A DNA stretch of 64,000 bases from the NCBI RefSeq assembly GCF_900100365.1, contig NZ_FNKU01000001.1, positions 744,001-808,000 of the forward strand. Reading direction: 5' to 3'. The notes below the pieces were generated by a model that saw nothing but the letters and a program-made list of their open reading frames with translations, was not told where the DNA came from and did not search any database. This DNA comes from Pseudomonas cannabina. Its GTDB lineage: Bacteria > Pseudomonadota > Gammaproteobacteria > Pseudomonadales > Pseudomonadaceae. The position numbers and the translations under genes were made by a program. Positions 55,424 through 64,000 of this stretch are shown here, piece after piece. Position 1 is the stretch's first letter; each line of letters starts with the position of its first letter.

Positions 55424-57640
55424 ATGCGCACAGGGATGATCGCGCTCGCGCTGGGGCTGGTGGCCTTGCGTTTTCTGCCTGCCTTGCCGCCGACCTTGCT
55501 GTTGCTGCTGATGCCGGTGGTGGCATTGATGCTGCTGCCGTTTCGTACCTATCCAGTGGCGCTGTTTCTGCTCGGTTTCACGTGGGCGTGCGTTTCGGCG
55601 CAGTGGGCATTGAATGATCGTCTGTCGCAGCGGCTGGATGGGCAGACGTTGTGGGTGCAAGGCAAGGTGGTCGGGCTGCCGAGTGTCGCCGAGGGCGTGG
55701 TGCGTTTCGAGCTGGAGGACGCCCGCTCACGGCGAGCGACGTTACCTGCGCTGATGCGTGTGGCCTGGTACGGCGGTCCCGAGATACGCAGTGGCGAGCG
55801 CTGGCGTCTGGCGGTCAAACTCAAGCGTCCTGGCGGGCTGGTCAATCCGGATGCCTTCGATTATCAGGCCTGGTTGCTGGCGCAGCGTATCGGTGCGACC
55901 GGCACTGTGGCAGACGGCCAGCTGCTGGCCCCGGCGCGTGGGGCGTGGCGCGACGGCATTCGACAGCGGTTGCTGGCGGTCGATGCGCAGGGCCGGGAAG
56001 GCGGGCTGGCCGCGTTAGTGCTGGGCGATGGCTCGGGTTTGTCGCGCACCGACTGGCAGGTGCTGCAAGACACCGGCACGGTGCATCTGCTGGTGATTTC
56101 CGGTCAGCACATTGGCTTGCTCGCCGGGGTGGTCTATGCGCTGGTTGCCGGCCTGGCGCGTTGGGGAGTTTGGCTGCGAGCGTTTCCCTGGCTACCCAGT
56201 GCTTGCGTCCTGGCGTTTGGCGCGGCGTTGGGTTACGGGCTGCTGGCCGGTTTCGAAGTGCCAGTGCGGCGCGCCTGTGTGATGGTCGCCATGGTGCTGC
56301 TCTGGCGTCTGCGTTTTCGGCATCTGGGCGTGGTCTGGCCGTTGCTGCTGTCATTTAACACGGTGCTGATCTTCGAGCCGCTGGTCACGTTGCAACCGGG
56401 CTTCTGGTTGTCATTCGCGGCAGTCGGCATTCTGCTGCTTATTTTCAGCGGCCGGCTGGGAGCCTGGCGCTGGTGGCAGAGCTGGACGCGTGCGCAATGG
56501 TTGATCGCTATCGGGCTGCTGCCGATTCTGCTGGCGCTGAACCTGCCGATCAGCCTCAGCGGTCCGTTTGCCAACCTTGTCGCTGTGCCATGGGTCAGCG
56601 TGATCGTTCTGCCGCCCGCATTGCTCGGGACGCTGCTGTTGCCGGTCCCGCTTTTGGGTGAAGGGCTGTTATGGCTGGCCGGAGGTGCGCTGGAATGGCT
56701 GTTCATGTTTCTCGACCGGGTCGCCGCAGTGCTGCCTGCCTGGTTGCCCAGTGCCGTGCCGGGTTGGGCCTGGGGGTTGAGTTTTTTTGGGGCCTTGTTG
56801 TTATTGCTGCCCAGAGGCGTGCCGATGCGTCCGCTGGGTTGGCCGCTGCTGCTGTTGTGCGTGTTCCCGCCGCTTGAGGAAGTGCCAGACGGGCAGGTTG
56901 AAGTCCTGCAACTGGACGTGGGGCAGGGGCTGGCGATTCTGTTGCGTACGCGCAATCACACCCTGTTGTATGACGCCGGGCCGCGCTTCGGCGAGTTCGA
57001 TATCGGTCAGCGTGTGGTCGTGCCTGCCATCCGCAAAGCCGGTGTCCGTCGCCTTGATCTGATGCTGATCAGCCATGCCGATGCGGATCACGCCGGTGGT
57101 GCCCTGGCGGTTCATCAGGCCTTCCCGGTGACGCGGGTGCTGGGCGGTGAGCGGGCCAGGCTCGCCCCGCAACTCAACGCGGCGCTGTGCGAAAGCGGCG
57201 AGCGCTGGGAATGGGATGGCGTGGTTTTCAGCACCTGGCGCTGGGAACAGGCTCCCGACGGTAATGCGGCCTCCTGCATCCTGAGCGTCGACGCGGGTGG
57301 CGAGCGCCTGCTGCTGGCGGGCGACATCGATGTTCATGCCGAGCGTGCGGCCATGGACAGTGGCTTCGATCTGCGCGCTCACTGGTTGCAGTCCCCGCAC
57401 CATGGCAGTCGGTCATCTTCATCGAAACCCTTTCTTCAGGCTGTCGCGCCCGTCGGCGTGTTGATCTCCCGAGGGCGCAACAATGCGTTCGGGCATCCGC
57501 ATCCGCGGGTCATGGCGCGTTACCGATGGCTGGGCATCGCGAGTTACGACAGCGCTGAACTGGGTGCCATCAGTCTGCAACTGCGTACATTCGGTCCGCC
57601 CCGTGCAGAGCGTGCGCAGCGGCGTTTCTGGCGTGATTGA
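55424..57640 (+). CDS. comEC: ComEC/Rec2-family DNA internalisation channel
   Basis: A 738-residue polytopic protein. An N-terminal membrane part and an OB-fold-like periplasmic segment (DUF4131) are followed by the competence domain with LLVISGQHIGLLAGVVYALV. The C-terminal metallo-beta-lactamase-like domain has VLQLDVGQGLAILLRT and ISHADADHAGGALAV. ComEC moves single-stranded DNA across the inner membrane in natural transformation. The full length suggests it is intact. It is followed directly by the exbB/exbD/lpxK operon. Confidence 0.93.
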   Translation: MRTGMIALALGLVALRFLPALPPTLLLLLMPVVALMLLPFRTYPVALFLLGFTWACVSAQWALNDRLSQRLDGQTLWVQGKVVGLPSVAEGVVRFELEDARSRRATLPALMRVAWYGGPEIRSGERWRLAVKLKRPGGLVNPDAFDYQAWLLAQRIGATGTVADGQLLAPARGAWRDGIRQRLLAVDAQGREGGLAALVLGDGSGLSRTDWQVLQDTGTVHLLVISGQHIGLLAGVVYALVAGLARWGVWLRAFPWLPSACVLAFGAALGYGLLAGFEVPVRRACVMVAMVLLWRLRFRHLGVVWPLLLSFNTVLIFEPLVTLQPGFWLSFAAVGILLLIFSGRLGAWRWWQSWTRAQWLIAIGLLPILLALNLPISLSGPFANLVAVPWVSVIVLPPALLGTLLLPVPLLGEGLLWLAGGALEWLFMFLDRVAAVLPAWLPSAVPGWAWGLSFFGALLLLLPRGVPMRPLGWPLLLLCVFPPLEEVPDGQVEVLQLDVGQGLAILLRTRNHTLLYDAGPRFGEFDIGQRVVVPAIRKAGVRRLDLMLISHADADHAGGALAVHQAFPVTRVLGGERARLAPQLNAALCESGERWEWDGVVFSTWRWEQAPDGNAASCILSVDAGGERLLLAGDIDVHAERAAMDSGFDLRAHWLQSPHHGSRSSSSKPFLQAVAPVGVLISRGRNNAFGHPHPRVMARYRWLGIASYDSAELGAISLQLRTFGPPRAERAQRRFWRD

Positions 57641-57721
57641 GTGCGCGGATATCGATCTCGGCGCTCGGCATCCGGTGGCCCTATGGTAGAGTGGCGCCAA
57701 TTTTTCGATGGAGTGATCACT

Positions 57722-58399
57722 GTGTGGGAACTGGTCAAGTCTGGCGGCTGGATGATGCTGCCAATCATTTTGAGTTCCATTGCCGCTGCCGGCATCATCA
57801 TCGAGCGTTTATGGACGCTGCGGGCCAGCCGGATTGCCCCGCCGCATCTGTTGGGACAGGCCTGGCAGTGGATTCAGGAAAACAGGCTCGACAGCGAAAA
57901 GCTCAAGCAACTGCGCGCCGATTCACCCTTGGGTGAAATCCTCGCCGCAGGTCTGGCGAACTCCAGGCATGGTCGCGAGATCATGAAAGAGTGCATCGAA
58001 GAAGCCGCCGCCCGTGTCATTCATGACCTGGAGCGCTACCTGAGCGCGCTGGGCTCGATTGCTGCCATGGCGCCACTGCTCGGCCTGCTCGGTACAGTGC
58101 TGGGCATGATCGAGATTTTCGGCTCGTTCAACAGTTCCGGCGCGACCGCCAATGCCGGCGTGCTGGCAAGCGGCATTTCCAAGGCGCTGATCTGTACCGC
58201 ATCGGGCCTGATCGTCGCGATCCCGGCGATCTTCTTTCATCGCTTTCTGCAAAGCCGTGTCGACGAGCTGGTGGTTGGCATGGAGCAGCAGGCGATTCGT
58301 CTGGTTGAAGTGGTGCAGGGCGACCGTGATGTCGATCTGATCGACGCCAAGGTTGATCTCAAGTCGCTCGCCAAAGCGGGCGGGAGCAAGAAGAAGTGA
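57722..58399 (+). CDS. exbB: ExbB/TolQ-type proton channel protein
   Basis: A 225-residue MotA/TolQ/ExbB protein. Three membrane helices are visible: SGGWMMLPIILSSIAAAGII near the start, MAPLLGLLGTVLGMIEIF, and ALICTASGLIVAIPAIFF. I favour the GTG at 57722 (VWELVKSGGW), which has a GGAG site at a suitable distance; an ATG at 57683 is possible and adds 13 residues. It works with ExbD, whose gene overlaps by 4 bp, to couple proton flow to an outer-membrane or envelope task. The partner TonB is not next to it. Placed before lpxK as in P. aeruginosa. Confidence 0.88.
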   Translation: MWELVKSGGWMMLPIILSSIAAAGIIIERLWTLRASRIAPPHLLGQAWQWIQENRLDSEKLKQLRADSPLGEILAAGLANSRHGREIMKECIEEAAARVIHDLERYLSALGSIAAMAPLLGLLGTVLGMIEIFGSFNSSGATANAGVLASGISKALICTASGLIVAIPAIFFHRFLQSRVDELVVGMEQQAIRLVEVVQGDRDVDLIDAKVDLKSLAKAGGSKKK

Positions 58400-58827
58400 A
58401 ATTTCGCCGCCGCAGACCCCGCGAAAACATCGACATCAATCTGGTTTCCCTGATTGACGTGGTGTTCATCCTGCTGCTGTTCTTCATCGTGACCACCACC
58501 TTTACCCGTGAAACCCAATTGCGCGTGGACCTGCCGCAGGCGGTAACCGGCACGCCGGAGGTGGACGCTGCGGCAAAACATCTGGACATCGCCATCAACG
58601 CCGACGGGATCTTTTCCCTGAACAATCAGCTGTTGCCGAAAAACGATCTGGCGACGCTGATCGAGGCCTTGCAGCGCGAGTCGGCGGGCGATACCAGTTT
58701 GCCGCTGTCGATCAGTGCCGATGGCAAGACGCCGCACCAGTCGGTCATTACCGCCATGGACGCAGCAGGCAAACTGGGTTTCAGTCATTTGCGCATGACC
58801 ACTGTCGAGGCCACATCGGCTAACTGA
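58396..58827 (+). CDS. exbD: ExbD/TolR-type protein
   Basis: A 143-residue protein with a single N-terminal membrane helix (about residues 17-36), [20 protein letters not shown], that carries the essential Asp of the proton path. A periplasmic domain follows, with [14 protein letters not shown]. It overlaps exbB by 4 bp and lpxK by 1 bp (TGATG). Confidence 0.93.
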   Translation: MKFRRRRPRENIDINLVSLIDVVFILLLFFIVTTTFTRETQLRVDLPQAVTGTPEVDAAAKHLDIAINADGIFSLNNQLLPKNDLATLIEALQRESAGDTSLPLSISADGKTPHQSVITAMDAAGKLGFSHLRMTTVEATSAN

Positions 58828-59822
58828 TGGCACTTACCGATCGTTTGCTCGCCGCCTGGTACAAGGGCCATCCCGCGCTGACGCTTTTGCGCCCGCTGGA
58901 AAGCCTCTACCGGCGGGTGGTCGACGGCAAGCGTGCGCGCTTTCTCGCCGGTGAGGGGGATATCTATCGCGCTCCGGTGCCGGTGATCGTGGTCGGTAAC
59001 ATCACCATCGGTGGTACCGGCAAGACGCCGCTGATTCTCTGGATGATCGAACACTGCCGTCAACGCGGCCTGCGGGTGGGCGTCGTCAGTCGTGGTTATG
59101 GTGCCAGACCGCGGAGTCTGCCGTGGCGCGTGCTGCCCGGGCAAAACGCCAGCGAGGCGGGTGACGAGCCGCTGCTCATCGTGCAGCGCAGCAGTGTGCC
59201 GCTGGTGATCGATCCGGATCGCAGTCGCGCCGTTCAGGCCTTGCTCGCGGCCGAGCCGCTGGACCTGATTCTTTCCGACGATGGCCTGCAGCATTACCGC
59301 CTGGCCCGTGACCTGGAACTGGTGCTGATCGATGCCGCTCGCGGTCTGGGCAATCGCCGCTGCCTGCCCGCCGGCCCGTTGCGCGAGCCGGTCGAGCGGC
59401 TGGGCAGTGTCGATGCCCTGCTGTACAACGGGGCGACGTCTGACCGCGACGATGGCTATGGGTTTACGCTCAAACCCGCTGCGCTGATCAACCTGCGCAG
59501 CGGTGAACGCCAACCGGTGGATTTCTTCCCGGCCGGGCAGGCGCTTCACGCGGTCGCCGGAATCGGCAACCCGCAACGTTTCTTCAATACCCTCGAAGGA
59601 CTACACTGGCGGCCGGTGGCTCACGCGTTCGCCGACCATGCGGTCTACAGTGCTCAGGCGCTGACCTTCACCCCGTCGCTACCCTTGGTCATGACCGAGA
59701 AGGATGCGGTGAAATGTCGGGCGTTCGCAGCCGATGACTGGTGGTATCTAGCGGTGGATGCAGTACCGTCCGATGCCTTCGTCAGATGGTTCGACGAGCA
59801 ACTGCTACGTCTTTCTCCATGA
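58827..59822 (+). CDS. lpxK: Tetraacyldisaccharide 4'-kinase
   Basis: A 331-residue kinase that phosphorylates the 4' position of lipid A precursor. The P-loop [12 protein letters not shown] (about residues 58-69) and the catalytic-type segments VVSRGYGA and [21 protein letters not shown] match LpxK. The N-terminal membrane-associated helix has [15 protein letters not shown]. Located between exbD and the Trm112 gene, as in other Pseudomonas. Confidence 0.95.
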   Translation: MALTDRLLAAWYKGHPALTLLRPLESLYRRVVDGKRARFLAGEGDIYRAPVPVIVVGNITIGGTGKTPLILWMIEHCRQRGLRVGVVSRGYGARPRSLPWRVLPGQNASEAGDEPLLIVQRSSVPLVIDPDRSRAVQALLAAEPLDLILSDDGLQHYRLARDLELVLIDAARGLGNRRCLPAGPLREPVERLGSVDALLYNGATSDRDDGYGFTLKPAALINLRSGERQPVDFFPAGQALHAVAGIGNPQRFFNTLEGLHWRPVAHAFADHAVYSAQALTFTPSLPLVMTEKDAVKCRAFAADDWWYLAVDAVPSDAFVRWFDEQLLRLSP

Positions 59823-59839
59823 TTGCTTCAGGATCTCCT

Positions 59840-60025
59840 ATGGACACCAAACTACTCGACATCCTCGCTTGCCCCGTCTGCAAGGGACCATTGAAGCTCA
59901 GCGCCGACAAAACCGAGCTGATCAGCAAAGGCGCGGGCCTGGCCTACCCGGTTCGCGATGGCATTCCGGTCATGCTGGAAACCGAAGCCCGTACCCTGAC
60001 CACCGACGAGCGCCTGGAAAAATGA
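59840..60025 (+). CDS. Trm112/UPF0434-family small protein
   Basis: A 61-residue protein starting [20 protein letters not shown]. It has a single CPVCKG half-zinc-ribbon rather than four cysteines, as is usual for the bacterial YcaR-like members. [21 protein letters not shown] is the family pattern. It may act as a partner of methyltransferases, as the eukaryotic Trm112 does, but that is not shown for this group. Start ATG overlaps nothing; its stop overlaps kdsB by 4 bp. Confidence 0.9.
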   Translation: MDTKLLDILACPVCKGPLKLSADKTELISKGAGLAYPVRDGIPVMLETEARTLTTDERLEK

Positions 60026-60786
60026 CAGCAGCCTTTACCGTTATCATCCCGGCGCGCTATGGCTCCAGCCGCTTTCCGGGCAAGCCGCTGAAACTCATCG
60101 CGGGCAAGCCCATGGTCCAGCTGGTCTGGGAGCAAGCGCGCAAGAGCAGCGCCGAGCGCGTGGTGATCGCCACCGACGATGCGCGCATTGTCGAGGCCTG
60201 CCAGGCGTTTGGTGCCGAAGTGCTGCTGACCCGCGATGACCATAATTCCGGCACCGACCGTCTGGCCGAGGTGGCCACCCAATTGGGGCTGGCGGCTGAC
60301 GCGATCGTGGTCAACGTTCAGGGCGATGAGCCGATGATTCCGCCTGCGGTCATCGACCAGGTGGCGTCCAACCTTGCCGCTCATCCCGAGGCTGGTATTT
60401 CGACACTTGCCGAGCCTATCGATGACGTGGCGGCGCTGTTCAATCCGAATGTCGTCAAGGTCTCGACGGACATCAACCGGCTGGCGCTGACGTTCAGCCG
60501 TGCGCCGCTGCCGTGGGCGCGTGATGCGCTGGCCAGGAGCAAGGACGAGCTGCCGGCCGGTGTGCCGTATCGTCGTCATATCGGGATCTATGCCTACCGC
60601 GCAGGTTTTCTGCATGACTTCGTCAGTTGGGGGCCGTGCTGGCTGGAAAACACCGAGAGCCTCGAACAATTGCGCGCGCTGTGGAACGGTGTACGGATAC
60701 ACGTTGCCGATGCACTGGAAGCCCCGCCGGGCGGCGTCGACACGCCTGAAGACCTTGAGCGTGTAAGACGCCTGCTGGAGGTTTGA
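60022..60786 (+). CDS. kdsB: 3-deoxy-manno-octulosonate cytidylyltransferase
   Basis: A 254-residue enzyme that activates Kdo to CMP-Kdo for LPS core synthesis. The nucleotide-binding N-terminus is [19 protein letters not shown]. Further family segments are [25 protein letters not shown] and the late [12 protein letters not shown]. It overlaps the Trm112 gene by 4 bp. The stop TGA overlaps an ATG that begins a 12-codon frame ending at murB (see findings). Confidence 0.96.
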   Translation: MTAAFTVIIPARYGSSRFPGKPLKLIAGKPMVQLVWEQARKSSAERVVIATDDARIVEACQAFGAEVLLTRDDHNSGTDRLAEVATQLGLAADAIVVNVQGDEPMIPPAVIDQVASNLAAHPEAGISTLAEPIDDVAALFNPNVVKVSTDINRLALTFSRAPLPWARDALARSKDELPAGVPYRRHIGIYAYRAGFLHDFVSWGPCWLENTESLEQLRALWNGVRIHVADALEAPPGGVDTPEDLERVRRLLEV

Positions 60787-60824
60787 TGCAGTTTATTCAG
60801 GTGAGCGGGCAGGTGAGGGCATGA
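60786..60824 (+). other. 12-codon frame linking kdsB and murB
   Basis: ATG overlaps the kdsB stop (TGATG) and the TGA overlaps the murB start (GCATGACC). Encodes [12 protein letters not shown]. It occupies the place where other Pseudomonas have the low-molecular-weight phosphotyrosine phosphatase gene. It may be a remnant or a coupling device. No function claimed. Confidence 0.4.
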
Positions 60825-61840
60825 CCTTGCAGATCCGCCCTGCGGTTTCCCTGAAACCGTTCAATACCTTCGGCGTCGATGTGCAGGCGCGTCTGTTCAC
60901 CGAAGCGCACAGCGATCAAGACGTCCGCGAGGCGCTGGCGTATTGCGCCGGGCATGATCTGCCGCTGCTAGTGATTGGCGGCGGCAGCAATCTGTTACTG
61001 AGCGCAGATGTGCAGGCGCTTGTGCTGCGCATGGCCAGTCGCGGCATTCGTATCGTGCGTGAAGACTGCATGGAGTCGATCGTCGAAGCCGAGGCCGGTG
61101 AGCCTTGGCATCCGTTCGTTCAGTCCTGTCTGGAGCTGGGATTGGCGGGGCTGGAAAACCTCAGCCTGATCCCGGGCACTGTCGGCGCGGCGCCCATGCA
61201 GAACATCGGCGCGTACGGGGTCGAGATCAAGGATGTTTTCCACAGTCTGACGGCACTGGACCGCGAGACGGGCGAACTGCGTGAGTTTTCCCTGGAGGAC
61301 TGCGCGTTTGGCTATCGCGACAGCGTATTCAAGCATCAGGTGACGCGCTGGTTGATTCTGCGTGTGCGCTTCAGGCTGACCCGTGAAGCCAATTTGCACC
61401 TTGAGTACGGTCCGGTTCGTCAGCGTCTGAATGAGCTGGATATCGATAAGCCGACTCCGTTCGATGTCAGTCGCGCAATCTGTGCCATCCGCAGCGAAAA
61501 ACTGCCGGACCCGGCGGTACTGGGCAATGCGGGCAGTTTCTTCAAGAACCCGGTGGTTTCTGCTGATCTGTACTTGACGATCAAGCATGAACATCCCGGT
61601 ATAGTCGGCTATCCGCAGCCCGATGGCCGGGTGAAGCTGGCGGCAGGCTGGCTGATCGAACAGGCTGGCTGGAAAGGCTACCGTGACGGCGACGCAGGTG
61701 TGCACACGCTTCAATCGCTGGTGCTGGTCAATTACGGCCAGGCGACCGGCCTGCAACTCCTGGAACTGGCCCGCCGCATACAGACCGACATCGCCGAACG
61801 TTTTGGCGTGACGCTGGAGATGGAGCCTAACCTCTACTGA
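60821..61840 (+). CDS. murB: UDP-N-acetylenolpyruvoylglucosamine reductase
   Basis: A 339-residue FAD enzyme that reduces enolpyruvyl-UDP-GlcNAc in peptidoglycan synthesis. FAD-binding segments are LLVIGGGSNLLLS and SLIPGTVGAAPMQNIGAYGV. The catalytic Ser lies in GNAGSFFKNPVV. The long form (type I) with a YRDSVFKH segment is used. The ATG at 60821 has a GTGAGG site. The last gene of the envelope operon. Confidence 0.95.
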   Translation: MTLQIRPAVSLKPFNTFGVDVQARLFTEAHSDQDVREALAYCAGHDLPLLVIGGGSNLLLSADVQALVLRMASRGIRIVREDCMESIVEAEAGEPWHPFVQSCLELGLAGLENLSLIPGTVGAAPMQNIGAYGVEIKDVFHSLTALDRETGELREFSLEDCAFGYRDSVFKHQVTRWLILRVRFRLTREANLHLEYGPVRQRLNELDIDKPTPFDVSRAICAIRSEKLPDPAVLGNAGSFFKNPVVSADLYLTIKHEHPGIVGYPQPDGRVKLAAGWLIEQAGWKGYRDGDAGVHTLQSLVLVNYGQATGLQLLELARRIQTDIAERFGVTLEMEPNLY

Positions 61841-61992
61841 GATACGGCTTTGCGTACTCCAAATCGAGCGCCGGAATTACAAGTCTGTTGCGAACGAGCG
61901 ACCTGTATTGCTCGCTAGGCCAGATCAAGCGCCACGTATTTAAGGTGAGCGCAGCACCAAACTGAATCAACATGTCTAGTCCTGAAATAGGT

Positions 61993-62808
61993 TTACACCT
62001 GTTTCACGCTCAAAAACGCCCGATGCACCGCGTCGGGCGTTTTGTATTTCAGGGATAGGTGCGGTCGCTCCCCATTATAGATCTGCACCGATTCATCCAC
62101 CATTTTCACTGCATCTGCCAAGTCTTTAGGCCGATGGAGTAGAAACTCGGTCTTCAAAATTCCGTTTATTCGCTCGGCCATAGCGTTCTGGTAACAGTCA
62201 TAGCCATCAGTCATCGAGCACTGGATTTCATGCCTGGTATGCAGACGTTGGTAGAGGTCGGAACAGTACTGGGCACCGCGATCTGAATGATGAATCAGCA
62301 TCTGATCGGTTTTTCGCTCTCCTACCGCTTTTTCCAGTGCCTTTATCACCGACTGTGTATGCAGGCTCTCATGCACATGATGACCAACAATCTTGCGTGA
62401 GTACGCATCTGTCACAAGGCTCACATAGGCCACGCTTTCCTGTGTAGGCAGATAGGTGATGTCTGCAACCCAGACCTGTTCGGGTCCATTGGCCACGACT
62501 TGTTCAGGACCTGCTTTGAGCAGGTTGGGGTGGCGGCGAAAGCGATGATGACTATGAGTGGTCTTGTGATAAGCCCGTTTGCGCGGAACCAGCTCGCGCG
62601 CATCACGAAGGATGGTAAACAGACGGTCTCTACCCACGCACAACGACGCAGGAGCTTCGACGCTCATCAAGTAGTGCAGCTTGCGCGTTCCCAGCCTGGG
62701 CTGGCGACGCCGCTTTTCCAGGACGAAGTCCACCACCTCTTGGTCTTGGCGGACCTTCGCGTCAAAAGCGCGATTACGCTTGTAATACGCTTGACGCGAA
62801 ATACCCAT
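61993..62808 (-). CDS. IS3-family transposase OrfB (DDE integrase)
   Basis: A 271-residue catalytic part with a DDE core: Asp in VWVADITYLPT, Asp in LIHHSDRGAQY and Glu in NAMAERINGILKTE. It begins MGISRQAYYKRNRAFD when read alone. It is most likely made as an OrfAB fusion by -1 slippage on A AAA AAG at 62874-62880; in that frame the joint region reads VKKATRQVLSQGQIQDLSIT before the OrfB start. No stop or frame damage is visible. Confidence 0.92.
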   Translation of the reverse strand: MGISRQAYYKRNRAFDAKVRQDQEVVDFVLEKRRRQPRLGTRKLHYLMSVEAPASLCVGRDRLFTILRDARELVPRKRAYHKTTHSHHRFRRHPNLLKAGPEQVVANGPEQVWVADITYLPTQESVAYVSLVTDAYSRKIVGHHVHESLHTQSVIKALEKAVGERKTDQMLIHHSDRGAQYCSDLYQRLHTRHEIQCSMTDGYDCYQNAMAERINGILKTEFLLHRPKDLADAVKMVDESVQIYNGERPHLSLKYKTPDAVHRAFLSVKQV

Positions 62809-62831
62809 GAACAGGCAAGCCCTGGTAATGC

Positions 62832-63233
62832 TCAGGTCTTGGATTTGCCCTTGCGAGAGGACTTGCCGGGTCGCTTTTTTACGATGGAAACACCGTAGTC
62901 ATTTTTCAAGACGTTCACGACAGCTTCAAAGAACTGGGCCTTCTGATTGCTCAGCACCAGCTGTTCTTCAAGCTCTTTAATCCGCTGCTCAGGTGTCGGC
63001 GGGAGTGTTGGCTCGGTCATGGACCTGTTCCTCGGCTCTCGAATTGATGCGCCTTGGCTCCAATCCTGTCGACCGTGCTTTCGTAACCAGACCAGCACCG
63101 TCGACCGGCCTTGGATGCCATAGCGTCGCTGGGCTTCTTTATAACTCAACTCGCCTTTTTCAACCTGATCTACGACCGATAATTTAAAGGCTAGCGTGTA
63201 ATCGCGCTGGCTGCGCCTTTTGCCCGAATTCAT
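62832..63233 (-). CDS. IS3-family OrfA (HTH protein)
   Basis: A 133-residue protein with an N-terminal helix-turn-helix (SYKEAQRRYGIQGRSTVLVW) and a C-terminal leucine-zipper-like helix (about residues 78-103, RIKELEEQLVLSNQKAQFFE). It binds the ends of the element. Its 3' end carries the slippery heptamer. Confidence 0.9.
   Translation of the reverse strand: MNSGKRRSQRDYTLAFKLSVVDQVEKGELSYKEAQRRYGIQGRSTVLVWLRKHGRQDWSQGASIREPRNRSMTEPTLPPTPEQRIKELEEQLVLSNQKAQFFEAVVNVLKNDYGVSIVKKRPGKSSRKGKSKT
62874..62880 (-). promoter_or_regulatory. Programmed -1 frameshift heptamer
   Basis: A AAA AAG on the minus strand in the correct zero-frame phase (GTA AAA AAG of OrfA). Slipping by one base joins OrfA to OrfB without a stop. 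Confidence 0.85.
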
Positions 63234-63295
63234 TGAGTCCTCCTGAGGAAAGGTCAGAAGGTGTAAACCTTATTCAGGACGGGACAACAGACATG

Positions 63296-63331
63296 AAAAA
63301 GCCCCGCCTGCTTGCACAGGCGGGGCTTTTT
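63296..63331 (-). terminator. Terminator of rne
   Basis: A 15-bp stem (AAAAAGCCCCGCCTG with CAGGCGGGGCTTTTT) with a 6-nt loop, just after the rne stop on the minus strand. The T-run on both sides makes it work in both directions. The IS right end lies 10 bp beyond. Confidence 0.92.
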
Positions 63332-63343
63332 CATGGGCCGGGG

Positions 63344-64000
63344 TTAGGCGAGGGGCTTATGCTCGGTCTCTTTCTCGGCTTCATGTTGCAGCTGAATCAC
63401 GGAATCTTCAGCTTTTTCCTCGGTTGCCGGCGAAGGCTGGACCGATTCTGCATCAGCGGCAACAGGTGCTGCTTCGGCGGCTGGAGCGCTGTTGCCAGCG
63501 GCTTCCTGCTGACGACGTGCTTCTTCTTCGCGCTTGCGGCGACGAACTTCACGCGGATCGTTCGGCGCGCGGCCGGTGCTGCTGACCGCTGGCGCAGCAG
63601 GCGTTTCTGCAACGGCTGGCTCTTGCTCTTGCGATGCAGGTGCCTGTTCTTCGATGGTGGCCTTGGGCGCGACGTAAGGAGCTGACTCCTCCTTCTCGGC
63701 CATCGGCTCGACAACGACGGGTTCAGCGACCGGAGCCGGCACCGGCGTTGGCAGTTCAGATGATTCAGTGGCAGGCACTTCCTCATGGACCGCAGCTTCG
63801 ACCGGCGCTTCTGGCGTCGGCTCTGGCGTTGGTTTGAACGGCACGACGCGTTCTGCGTGCGGTGCTTCGAACAGCTCGGACTGCGCCGCGATAGCAGGTG
63901 TTTCCACTGCCGTTGGCTGAACTTCAACCTCTGGAGCGGGCCGGGCTACTGGAGCATCGTCTGCTACCGGGGCTTCGACGGCTGGCACTTCGACGGTCGG
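63344..64000 (-). CDS. rne: Ribonuclease E, C-terminal part only
   Basis: The visible 218 codons are a low-complexity Ala/Pro/Glu/Val-rich tail with EVRRRKREEEARRQQE (a basic Arg-rich RNA-binding patch) and the terminal KAEDSVIQLQHEAEKETEHK. This is the intrinsically disordered degradosome scaffold end of RNase E; the catalytic part is outside the window. Its call rests on composition and on position next to murB, as in P. aeruginosa. The frame is open at the window edge. Confidence 0.85.
   Translation of the reverse strand, partial: PTVEVPAVEAPVADDAPVARPAPEVEVQPTAVETPAIAAQSELFEAPHAERVVPFKPTPEPTPEAPVEAAVHEEVPATESSELPTPVPAPVAEPVVVEPMAEKEESAPYVAPKATIEEQAPASQEQEPAVAETPAAPAVSSTGRAPNDPREVRRRKREEEARRQQEAAGNSAPAAEAAPVAADAESVQPSPATEEKAEDSVIQLQHEAEKETEHKPLA

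Larger units (their letters stand above)
61973..63286 (-). mobile_element. IS3-family insertion sequence, complete
   Basis: 1314 bp with 28-bp terminal inverted repeats (24 of 28 identical): left TGTCTAGTCCTGAAATAGG..., right the complement of ...CCTTATTCAGGACGGGACA. Both ends fit the TG...CA rule. A 3-bp target duplication ACA flanks it (61970-61972 and 63287-63289). Two overlapping-function frames (orfA, orfB) lie on the minus strand, with a programmed frameshift site between them. It separates murB from rne. Confidence 0.9.

Overview
This window reads as chromosomal DNA of a plant-associated Pseudomonas of the P. syringae group. The main reasons are an ice-nucleation protein gene with the typical tandem 16-residue coils, high-GC Pseudomonas-type genes throughout, and long runs whose order matches, from memory, P. 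aeruginosa blocks around PA2706-PA2709, PA3240-PA3271, PA2811-PA2817 and PA2976-PA2984. No plasmid, prophage or CRISPR signature is visible.

Layout. 1-14.1 kb: oligopeptidase B (cut by the window edge), small membrane proteins, a class II amidotransferase, a WbqC-family protein, a MoxR ATPase with a CoxE-like VWA partner, a DUF748 protein, cysK, an LpxO-type lipid A hydroxylase, and a very large sensor kinase with a symporter-like sensor part. 14.4-22.4 kb: a stretch in which four genes carry reading-frame breaks (MFS/acyltransferase fusion, bile-acid symporter family, a small exported protein, a DUF4329 protein), with intact rdgC, tRNA-Val, tRNA-Asp, a VOC protein and a cupin between them. 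22.6-31 kb: FKBP lipoprotein, DUF1232 protein, an XRE regulator with an overlapping partner, an EAL-CBS-GGDEF protein, the protease Prc, a quinone oxidoreductase and a HAD phosphatase.

31.1-36.8 kb: a five-gene ABC-transporter operon that includes a phosphodiesterase-like enzyme. It is divergent from a GntR/UTRA regulator, and two TGGNCTAGN-type dyads in the shared control region resemble operators of PhnF-type regulators. This suggests uptake and processing of a phosphonate or phosphate ester. 36.8-41.3 kb: an AT-rich region holding a 99-bp MITE-like element with a 4-bp target duplication, then the ice-nucleation gene with exactly 70 coils. 41.5-55.3 kb: apeB, rluA, minCDE, a late acyltransferase of lipid A synthesis, a patatin, a pirin, fadE, a GST and a two-gene ABC exporter. 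55.4-64 kb: comEC, an ExbB/ExbD pair, lpxK, a Trm112-like protein, kdsB and murB in one tightly packed envelope operon. An intact IS3-family element then sits between murB and the 3' end of rne.

Functional themes. Envelope biogenesis dominates (LpxO, LpxL/HtrB, LpxK, KdsB, MurB, Prc, FKBP, MinCDE). The accessory material consists of the ice-nucleation island, the IS3 copy, two related dispersed intergenic repeats (near 16.4 and 43.2 kb), REP-like sequences, and an apparent loss of the phosphatase gene usually found between kdsB and murB.
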